A program made the position numbers and the translations under genes. From positions 1-12,551 of the forward strand of contig VGMK01000043.1 in the NCBI GenBank assembly GCA_016866375.1: a stretch of DNA of 12,551 nt, in the 5' to 3' direction. The stretch is from Bacteroidota bacterium (GTDB taxonomy: Bacteria; Bacteroidota; Bacteroidia; Flavobacteriales_D; Crocinitomicaceae). Under the pieces are notes generated by a model. The model saw only the letters and a list, made by a program, of their open reading frames with translations, did not search any database and had not been told where the DNA came from. This document shows positions 7,374 to 12,551 of the stretch, in pieces; the first letter of the stretch is position 1, and each line of letters starts with the position of its first letter.

Positions 7374-8332
7374 TGAATAAGGTATTAGTTATACAAACCG
7401 CCTACATCGGTGATGTCATTTTAGCTACACCTTTAATTGAAACGCTTCATCTCAATTTTCCTGAATGCAAGATTGATTTCATGCTAAAAAAAGGCAACGA
7501 AATACTTTTTATGGAGCATCCATTCATTCGTAAAATTTATACTGTTGATAAAACAAAAAAACGTTCAGCCTTGCTATCCAACATTCGTGAAATACGAAAA
7601 GAAAAGTACGATTTGGTGGTTAATTTACACCGTTATGCCTCATCAGGAATTGTTGCCGGGTTTTCAGGAGCAAAACACATAATAGGGTTTAAGAAAAATC
7701 CATTTTCGTGGATGTATACACATCGGTTCGCGCATTCCAATGAAAATGATCAACATGAAGTTGAGCGCAATCTTTCGTTATTGAGGTTTCTATGTACTGA
7801 TCTGGTTCGAAGACCAAAATTATACCCTACTCAAGAGCACTTTGAAAAATCAAATATTTATTTGAATAGTTCATTTATTTGCCTTGCTCCTGCTTCGGTC
7901 TGGAAAACGAAGGAGGCACCTATCGAAAAATGGTTAGATATCATTAACCTCTACAAAGAAAAATCAACAGTTTACTTAGTTGGCGCTTCATCCGATTTTG
8001 AACTGTGTGCCTCCATTATTAAAGAAACGGATGCTTCATCAATTGTAAATTTGTGTGGAGAATTATCGCTAATGGAAACGGCAGCACTTTTTACAAAAGC
8101 AGAGCGAGTTTTTGTGAATGATTCCGGCCCACTTCATCTAGCAAGTGCAATGAACACACCTGTAACAGCATTGTTTTGCTCCACTGTTCCGAGTTTTGGT
8201 TTTGGACCTTTATCGGAAGATTCCGAGGTTATAGAGGTCCAAAATTTAGCGTGCAGACCGTGTGGACTTCATGGTAAGGTAAAATGTCCCGAAGGACATT
8301 TTAAATGCGGTAAGGATTTGATTATTCATTAA
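7373..8332 (+). CDS. Glycosyltransferase family 9 (ADP-heptose:LPS heptosyltransferase-like)
   Basis: A 319-aa GT-B glycosyltransferase of family 9. The N-terminal block VLVIQTAYIGDVILATPLIE (4-23) carries the family's GD motif, with Asp14 at the position of the catalytic Asp of WaaC/WaaF. The C-terminal donor-binding block includes LAPASVWKTKEAP (171-183), YLVGASSD (201-208) and VFVNDSGPLHLASA (246-259), the nucleotide-sugar loop. The tail has the Cys-rich pattern CRPCGLHGKVKCPEGHFKC (294-312) found in many heptosyltransferase-II-like proteins. The expected role is to add a heptose or related sugar to LPS core at the inner face of the inner membrane; the actual sugar is not determined. It starts inside the stop codon of the T9SS cargo gene (TAATG), so translation is probably coupled. 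Its 3' end overlaps the convergent L,D-transpeptidase gene by 11 bp, and its last codons contain the hairpin at 8280-8303. Confidence 0.9.
   Translation: MNKVLVIQTAYIGDVILATPLIETLHLNFPECKIDFMLKKGNEILFMEHPFIRKIYTVDKTKKRSALLSNIREIRKEKYDLVVNLHRYASSGIVAGFSGAKHIIGFKKNPFSWMYTHRFAHSNENDQHEVERNLSLLRFLCTDLVRRPKLYPTQEHFEKSNIYLNSSFICLAPASVWKTKEAPIEKWLDIINLYKEKSTVYLVGASSDFELCASIIKETDASSIVNLCGELSLMETAALFTKAERVFVNDSGPLHLASAMNTPVTALFCSTVPSFGFGPLSEDSEVIEVQNLACRPCGLHGKVKCPEGHFKCGKDLIIH
8280..8303 (-). terminator. Candidate intrinsic terminator with C(UUCG)G tetraloop
   Basis: The plus strand reads TAAAATGTCC, CGAA, GGACATTTTA: perfect 10-bp arms around four bases. In minus-strand RNA the loop becomes UUCG closed by C-G, the unusually stable tetraloop enriched in bacterial terminators. 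The stem has a GC-containing core (UGUCC/GGACA) flanked by an A-run on the 5' side and UUUUA on the 3' side. It begins 18 nt after the L,D-transpeptidase stop (8322-8324), where a terminator for the TamB-biotin carboxylase-SucC-transpeptidase run should be. It lies inside the glycosyltransferase coding sequence (codons for VKCPEGHFK), so on the plus strand it precedes that gene's own stop and is unlikely to serve it. The short U-tract lowers confidence. Confidence 0.5.
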
Positions 8333-9125
8333 AGAAAAGATAATCACCTAATTCATTAGCTTTAAATGACAGCGCTTTCTTTGTGTCATGAAATGAATCG
8401 TAACCAATCTTTAGTGAATGCCAAAAATCACTCCATTGCCTGTATTCTTTTTTTAGAAGATGTGATTTCAAATTTGCCTCTGACATTTCAAAAGGAAAAA
8501 TATAAACCGGAATTTTAGATTGTCCATTATCACGTGCTTTAACTGCTAACCAATATATTTCCTTTATTTTGTCTTCCATTGGCAAGCAACCAATAGTTAC
8601 GCAATCTCCATGAATAAATATATCTCCACCTAAATTGCTAGCCTTACTCCTACTTCGATCGGCCGTGTTGGGATAATTAACCCCCAACGATAGGTAAAAT
8701 ACACTTGTTGGATTGAATACATTGATATGATAAAAACCTTCAGGAACTTGTTCGTCTCCTTGTTTGGTTTTTGGCCCAAGAATTCCAGATTTAGAACAAA
8801 TCTCATACGTTTTAAATAATTTATAAGACTTGTCAGATTTGTTTTTTACATAACATATTAACTTTCCTTCTTCCTTAAAAGCTGTAAATAAGATCTGAAC
8901 TTCGGTACGGTCAATCCCAAATTCTTTCAAAGAAGAAATTAGAAAAGAAGAAACTTCCCTATGCACCGACTCAAAACGTGAATATCGTAATTGCTGGGAA
9001 TAAAAAGATGTTTGTCCAAAAGAGCAGAAAGCAATTAAAAAACAAGATATTACAGAAAGATAACTACACATAACATTGCTTGAGCAAAAACAGTACCTCT
9101 TGTTAAATAAAATTAGTCGAGGCAA
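8322..9125 (-). CDS. YafK/DpaA-like L,D-transpeptidase family protein
   Basis: A 267-aa YkuD-fold protein. The catalytic motif HGDCVTIGC spans residues 172-180, with Cys180 as nucleophile and His172 beside it, followed by LPM as in YafK-type proteins. Upstream conserved parts are GILGPKTKQGDEQVPEGFYHI (114-134) and NYPNTADR (150-157). A hydrophobic stretch with likely cut after FGQ (residue 38) indicates export to the periplasm. The start is uncertain. The first ATG (9125) gives a long basic n-region. An in-frame ATG at 9071 (residue 19) gives a compact signal sequence MCSYLSVISCFLIAF but without positive charges. E. coli YafK (DpaA/LdtF) detaches Braun lipoprotein from peptidoglycan. Bacteroidota generally lack that lipoprotein, so the substrate here is probably different. 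It lies 10 bp after sucC on the same strand and overlaps the convergent glycosyltransferase by 11 bp. Confidence 0.85.
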   Translation of the reverse strand: MPRLILFNKRYCFCSSNVMCSYLSVISCFLIAFCSFGQTSFYSQQLRYSRFESVHREVSSFLISSLKEFGIDRTEVQILFTAFKEEGKLICYVKNKSDKSYKLFKTYEICSKSGILGPKTKQGDEQVPEGFYHINVFNPTSVFYLSLGVNYPNTADRSRSKASNLGGDIFIHGDCVTIGCLPMEDKIKEIYWLAVKARDNGQSKIPVYIFPFEMSEANLKSHLLKKEYRQWSDFWHSLKIGYDSFHDTKKALSFKANELGDYLFFNE

Positions 9126-9135
9126 TGGATTTATT

Positions 9136-10347
9136 CTAGGCCAGTAATTCTTTTACCTTATCGGCCGCCTCCTGTAATAAAACAGCAGAGTGGACATTCA
9201 GGCCAGAATCATCAATAAGTTGCTTTGCCTCTACCGCGTTGGTACCTTGCAAACGAACAATAATGGGGACAGGGATATTGCCAATATTCTTACAGGCATC
9301 AACGATGCCTTGAGCAACTCTATCACAGCGAACAATTCCGCCAAAAATATTAATAAGAATTGCTTTTACATTCGGATCCTTGAGAATGATATGGAATGCT
9401 TTTTCTACACGTTCCGCATTGGCAGTGCCACCTACATCGAGAAAGTTTGCTGGGTTACCGCCGGATAATTTAATAATATCCATGGTGGCCATCGCAAGAC
9501 CTGCACCATTTACCATACACCCAACATTGCCGTCTAATTTCACAAAATTCAATCCGGCCTCATCAGCCTCTACCTCGGTAGGGTCTTCCTCAGTGAAATC
9601 GCGCAATTTCGCCAAGTCGGGGTGTCTAAATAATCCGTTACCATCGAGGGTAACCTTGGCATCTACTGCAATAATTTTATCATCTGAGGTTTTGAAAAGC
9701 GGATTTATTTCGAACATAGAGGCATCTATTCCTTCGTATGCTCTATACAAAGCAGACACGAATTTTACCATTTGTTTAAAAGCTTCCCCTGATAAACCGA
9801 GATTGAATGCAATTTTTCGAGATTGAAATCCTAGTAAGCCCACTCTCGGATCAATAAATTCTTTGAATATTTTATCGGGGGTTTGTTCCGCAACATGCTC
9901 GATGTTCATTCCACCCTCGGTAGAATAGATAATGACATGACGACTTTTTTCTCTATCTAATAAGATAGACATGTAAAATTCTTTAATCTCAGAGGGGCCC
10001 GGATAATATACATCCTGAGCAACAAGAACCTTATTGACCTTCTTTCCTTTTCCGTTGGTCTGTAAAGTGACCAAGTGCCCTCCAAGAATTCCTCTCACTT
10101 TTTCCTCAACTTCGTGAATTCCTTTTGCAAGAACAACACCGTTAGATCCTGTTTCTTGCACTTTACCTTTGCCTCTGCCTCCTGCATGAATTTGTGCCTT
10201 TACAACATACCAACTCGTGCCCGTTTCATTTGTCAATTTTTCGGCAGCAGCAACAGCGTCCTCCACTTTGTCTACCACTTCACCTTCTTGAATAGAAACT
10301 CCGAAAGCTTTTAATATTGACTTACCTTGATATTCGTGTAAATTCAT
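9136..10347 (-). CDS. sucC: Succinyl-CoA ligase (ADP- or GDP-forming) beta subunit
   Basis: A 403-aa ATP-grasp protein. It opens MNLHEYQGKSILKAFGV, has the nucleotide-binding KAQIHAGGRGKGK (50-62), the Mg-binding region FEINPL (212-217) with DAKVTLD (229-235), and the C-terminal CoA-ligase part with NFLDVGGTA (301-309) and NIFGGIVRCD (333-342), which contacts the phosphohistidine loop of the alpha subunit. With SucD it interconverts succinyl-CoA and succinate with nucleotide phosphorylation in the TCA cycle. Length is slightly above the E. coli protein (388 aa) because of an insert around residues 95-120 and a longer end. The partner sucD is not adjacent: the neighbours are biotin carboxylase upstream and an L,D-transpeptidase downstream. 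The start at 10347 follows an A-run (nine T on the plus strand, 10351-10359), consistent with A-rich Bacteroidota leaders. Confidence 0.97.
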   Translation of the reverse strand: MNLHEYQGKSILKAFGVSIQEGEVVDKVEDAVAAAEKLTNETGTSWYVVKAQIHAGGRGKGKVQETGSNGVVLAKGIHEVEEKVRGILGGHLVTLQTNGKGKKVNKVLVAQDVYYPGPSEIKEFYMSILLDREKSRHVIIYSTEGGMNIEHVAEQTPDKIFKEFIDPRVGLLGFQSRKIAFNLGLSGEAFKQMVKFVSALYRAYEGIDASMFEINPLFKTSDDKIIAVDAKVTLDGNGLFRHPDLAKLRDFTEEDPTEVEADEAGLNFVKLDGNVGCMVNGAGLAMATMDIIKLSGGNPANFLDVGGTANAERVEKAFHIILKDPNVKAILINIFGGIVRCDRVAQGIVDACKNIGNIPVPIIVRLQGTNAVEAKQLIDDSGLNVHSAVLLQEAADKVKELLA

Positions 10348-10365
10348 TCATTTTTTTTTGAATTG

Positions 10366-10373
10366 TAAATGTA
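10366..10373 (-). promoter_or_regulatory. Possible -7 promoter element for sucC
   Basis: The minus strand reads TACATTTA, 7 of 8 bases of the Bacteroidota -7 consensus TAnnTTTG, 19 nt before the sucC ATG in the 64-bp gap after the biotin carboxylase gene. A TTG lies upstream at about 25 nt, longer than the usual spacing. It suggests sucC may have its own promoter besides read-through from the upstream gene. AT-rich sequence makes such partial matches common. Confidence 0.3.
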
Positions 10374-10396
10374 CTTATTTCAGTGGTTTCTGTTGG

Positions 10397-10420
10397 ATCA
10401 AATAAAAAAATTTATTCGAT
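10397..10420 (-). repeat. Inverted repeat over the biotin carboxylase stop codon
   Basis: Ten-base arms (plus strand ATCAAATAAA and TTTATTCGAT) surround four A. The single mismatch becomes a G-U pair in minus-strand RNA only, so the hairpin is complete in the biotin carboxylase transcript and imperfect on the other strand. It covers that gene's TAA (10412-10414). The stem is mostly A-U and no U-tract follows, so termination would be weak. It could stabilise an mRNA 3' end or be incidental. Confidence 0.3.
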
Positions 10421-11896
10421 TCTATTTTTCCATGAGGATGCAATTTGCCTTGACTTAAAAGCCTCTTTTTTTCTTTTGTTAATATCGCTCCAAATTTTAT
10501 CAATACCATGCTTCAGGGCTGTTTCCTCCTCCTCCATGGCTGAATTCATGGTAGCGGGATCTTTAAAGAAATGGTTTATGAAATTAGTATCAAAATTTCC
10601 ACTTCTAAACGCCTTGTGTTTCAGTACAAATTTTCCAAAATCTAAGGTGGTTTTGACTCCTGAAATTTGATAATCTTCAATTGCCTCTATCGTTTTTTCT
10701 ATTGCCTCCTCTCTGGTATTTCCCCAGACTACTAATTTAGCAATCATTGGGTCGTAGTAGATGGGAATTTCCATTCCTTCCAAGAAAGCATCATCCACAC
10801 GAATATTTTTACCACTTGGAATTCGGTAACGCTCTAACCTGCCAATATCTGGTATGAAACCATTCAAAGTATCCTCCGCATAAACGCGTACCTCAATCGC
10901 ATGACCATTTATTTTAAGTTCATCTTGTAACTTTGGTAAGCGCTCTCCTCTGGCCACTTTCACTTGCCACTCCACCAAATCTTCCCCAGTAATTCCTTCT
11001 GTTACAGGATGTTCAACTTGCAGTCGGGTATTCATTTCTAAGAAATAAAAATTCATATGTGTATCAACCAGAAACTCAACGGTACCTGCACCTTCGTAAT
11101 TGCATGCCCGGCAAACTTTAACTGCAGCTTCACCCATGATTTTTCTCAATTCTGAGGTCAAAACAGGACTTGGAGCCTCCTCAATTACCTTTTGATGCCT
11201 GCGTTGAATCGAACACTCTCTTTCAAATAAATAAACAATATTACCATGTTGATCAGCAAAAACTTGTATTTCAATGTGACGCGGTTTTTCTACGAACTTT
11301 TCAATAAATACAGCATCATCACCGAAGGAAGACCTTGCCTCATTTTGAGCCATATTCATCTGTTCTTCAAAATCCTTCTCGATAGTTACGAGCCTCATTC
11401 CTTTACCTCCCCCACCTGCTGAGGCTTTAATTAATATCGGGTAACCGATTTGTTTCGCCACTTTTTTAGCTGCGCTTATATCTGAAATTGCAGAATCGAC
11501 TCCAGGCACTAAGGGTACTCCAAAAGCTTTGACTGCTTGTTTAGCACTTAACTTATCTCCCATAACCTCCATAGACTCAGGAGAAGGACCAATAAGCTTT
11601 ATTCCCGCATCTTTTACCTTTTTGGCAAAAGATGCATTTTCTGAAAGGAAACCATATCCGGGATGTATCCCATCAACACCAAGTTCCTTACAAAAATTTA
11701 AAATCAAATCCTGTCGTAAATAGCTCTCTGCGGCTGGGCTTTTACCGATATAAACAGCATCATCTGCTTCTAAAACATGAGGAGCAAATTTATCAGCGTC
11801 TGAATACACAGCAACACTCCTAATATTCATCTTCTTCAAAGTTTTTATCACCCTTCTAGCAATTTCACCTCTGTTTGCGACAAGTACTTTTTTCAT
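10412..11896 (-). CDS. accC: Biotin carboxylase subunit of an acyl-CoA (acetyl-/propionyl-CoA) carboxylase
   Basis: A 494-aa ATP-grasp enzyme that carboxylates biotin on a carrier protein with ATP and bicarbonate. Motifs: ANRGEIARRV (7-16); HPGYGFLSEN (78-87); glycine-rich ATP lid SAGGGGKGMR (159-168); FERECSIQRRHQKVIEEAP (224-242); and EMNTRLQVEHPVTE (287-300). The last holds Glu287, Asn289, Arg291 and Glu295, one residue offset from E. coli AccC. Arg337 matches the biotin-binding Arg338. The protein is about 45 residues longer than typical AccC. After residue 450 it has a charged tail (EEEE, KRKKEAFKSR) that could be a linker or partner-binding segment; I see no biotin-attachment motif (AMKM) in it. 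No accB or carboxyltransferase gene is adjacent. The extra length and FRSGNFDTNFI end suggest an acyl- or propionyl-CoA carboxylase subunit rather than the housekeeping AccC, but this is inference. It starts 17 nt after the TamB stop. Confidence 0.9.
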   Translation of the reverse strand: MKKVLVANRGEIARRVIKTLKKMNIRSVAVYSDADKFAPHVLEADDAVYIGKSPAAESYLRQDLILNFCKELGVDGIHPGYGFLSENASFAKKVKDAGIKLIGPSPESMEVMGDKLSAKQAVKAFGVPLVPGVDSAISDISAAKKVAKQIGYPILIKASAGGGGKGMRLVTIEKDFEEQMNMAQNEARSSFGDDAVFIEKFVEKPRHIEIQVFADQHGNIVYLFERECSIQRRHQKVIEEAPSPVLTSELRKIMGEAAVKVCRACNYEGAGTVEFLVDTHMNFYFLEMNTRLQVEHPVTEGITGEDLVEWQVKVARGERLPKLQDELKINGHAIEVRVYAEDTLNGFIPDIGRLERYRIPSGKNIRVDDAFLEGMEIPIYYDPMIAKLVVWGNTREEAIEKTIEAIEDYQISGVKTTLDFGKFVLKHKAFRSGNFDTNFINHFFKDPATMNSAMEEEETALKHGIDKIWSDINKRKKEAFKSRQIASSWKNRIE

Positions 11897-11913
11897 CTTT
11901 ATGAGATTTCAAT

Positions 11914-12551
11914 TTATCCTAAATCAGTTTCCTGTTCTGTTGAATTAATCCCTTTTGGTTTATTTTTTTGAGGATTCACCGGAACTTTTTTCTTTTCTTT
12001 TCTATCCCTACTTTTCCAATATTTTTTATCTTTTCTAAATAAGTCGAGGCAGTATTGGAGTAACATAAAATCTTTCCAAGTGTTAAAATCCTCGTGATAG
12101 GAAAGCCCTATCCCCTGTGTGTGTAAACCCTCTATATTATTAACAGTATTCGCGTTGATTGCGCTATTGGAAGATTCATTAAAAGCACTCACACGAAAAG
12201 TACCTTTTTCATTAATTAAGTATTCAAGGTTAACATCCCCAATTAAATTGCTCGTTGGAGTATTAACAACTGACTCGCCGGAAAGCCCCCCCACCCCGAA
12301 GGTTCCTGATACAATCAATCTATCTTGAAAAAACTGAGTTTTCATTCCAAAGCCAATACTTGTCTCATTCAATATTTCATCCTTCCCATAGTCTACATTT
12401 AATTTATATTTACCACTCAACTTGCCGAGAATTTCGTTCATCTGTGTTTCAAGGACGTCGATGGCAGCTGATCCCCCTGCGGTTATTGAACCTTTTAAGG
12501 GTTGAAATTTTTTCACAAGCAGTAAGGAAAAAAATTGCTTATTTAGTTCAT
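11914..12551 (-). CDS. tamB: TamB C-terminal domain protein, partial (N-terminus beyond right edge)
   Basis: The frame is open to the window edge, giving 211 complete codons: 11 upstream of the GTG at 12514-12516 plus 200 after it. The upstream part reads ELNKQFFSLLL and runs into VKKFQPLKGSI, the usual Bacteroidota TamB pattern of a conserved ELNxQ-FSLLL strand. So the GTG is an internal Val codon and not the start. Further family features: LETQMNEILGKLSG (amphipathic helix), YKLNVDYG, GFGMKTQFFQDRLIVSGTFGVGG, NLIGDVNLEYLINEKGTFRVSAFNES, and GIGLSYHEDFNTWKDFM near the end. TamB is a very long inner-membrane-anchored periplasmic protein that spans to the outer membrane and takes part in outer-membrane protein assembly or lipid transport. 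An unusually basic tail (KKKVPVNPQKNKPKG) follows the conserved end. The gene shares its strand with the biotin carboxylase gene 17 nt downstream. Confidence 0.85.
   Translation of the reverse strand, partial: ELNKQFFSLLLVKKFQPLKGSITAGGSAAIDVLETQMNEILGKLSGKYKLNVDYGKDEILNETSIGFGMKTQFFQDRLIVSGTFGVGGLSGESVVNTPTSNLIGDVNLEYLINEKGTFRVSAFNESSNSAINANTVNNIEGLHTQGIGLSYHEDFNTWKDFMLLQYCLDLFRKDKKYWKSRDRKEKKKVPVNPQKNKPKGINSTEQETDLG

Noticed and set aside
8319..8346. Inverted repeat TGATTAT ... ATAATCA across both convergent stop codons
   Set aside because: The 7-bp AT-rich arms are separated by 14 nt and no U-tract follows; the UUCG hairpin next to it is a far better terminator candidate.
9380..9826. Plus-strand 148-codon ORF
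   Set aside because: It is wholly antisense to sucC and its low-complexity Ser/Pro-rich translation is typical of a shadow frame.

Overview
The window comes from an AT-rich genome of the phylum Bacteroidota, most likely a Flavobacteriales-type gliding or T9SS-bearing lineage. Three things point there. The 1116-aa secreted protein ends in a gliding-motility-associated (type B, CHU_C-like) type IX secretion sorting domain. The left-edge gene starts with the FIENKGQWP module typical of Bacteroidota T9SS cargo. Promoter-like sites resemble the Bacteroidota -7 element (TAnnTTTG), and starts lack clear Shine-Dalgarno sequences. No database search was run; every family call rests on motifs read by eye.

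Layout: (1) 1-391, minus strand, is the N-terminal part of a secreted T9SS-type protein that runs off the left edge. (2) After a 93-bp divergent intergenic region comes a plus-strand run: a FabK-like / nitronate monooxygenase flavoprotein (485-1441), then two tightly packed M16-family peptidase genes (1438-2673 and 2675-3964). The first M16 protein has the zinc site and the second has the R/Y substrate motif, so they look like an obligate heterodimer. (3) After a 58-bp gap with a perfect small palindrome comes the large multidomain secreted protein (4023-7373). Its stop codon overlaps the start of a family-9 glycosyltransferase of the LPS heptosyltransferase type (7373-8332). (4) The right third is a minus-strand run, in transcription order: the C-terminal end of TamB (enters from beyond 12551, ends at 11914), a biotin carboxylase subunit (11896-10412), succinyl-CoA ligase beta SucC (10347-9136) and a YafK/DpaA-like L,D-transpeptidase (9125-8322). 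The last gene overlaps the glycosyltransferase tail to tail by 11 bp.

The genes divide into envelope functions (T9SS cargo, LPS-type glycosyltransferase, L,D-transpeptidase, TamB) and acyl-CoA / central metabolism (FabK-like reductase, biotin carboxylase, SucC). The biotin carboxylase and SucC would sit in one propionyl-CoA to succinate route if the carboxylase acts on propionyl-CoA. No stretch longer than 93 bp lacks a gene, and I see no tRNA, rRNA, CRISPR array, insertion sequence or phage gene.

I do not see a clearly new biological system. The most interesting small-scale signal is a perfect 10-bp hairpin with a C(UUCG)G loop on the minus strand (8280-8303). It lies 18 nt past the L,D-transpeptidase stop codon and is written inside the conserved Cys-rich codons of the convergent glycosyltransferase. 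It looks like a terminator embedded in the neighbour's coding sequence.
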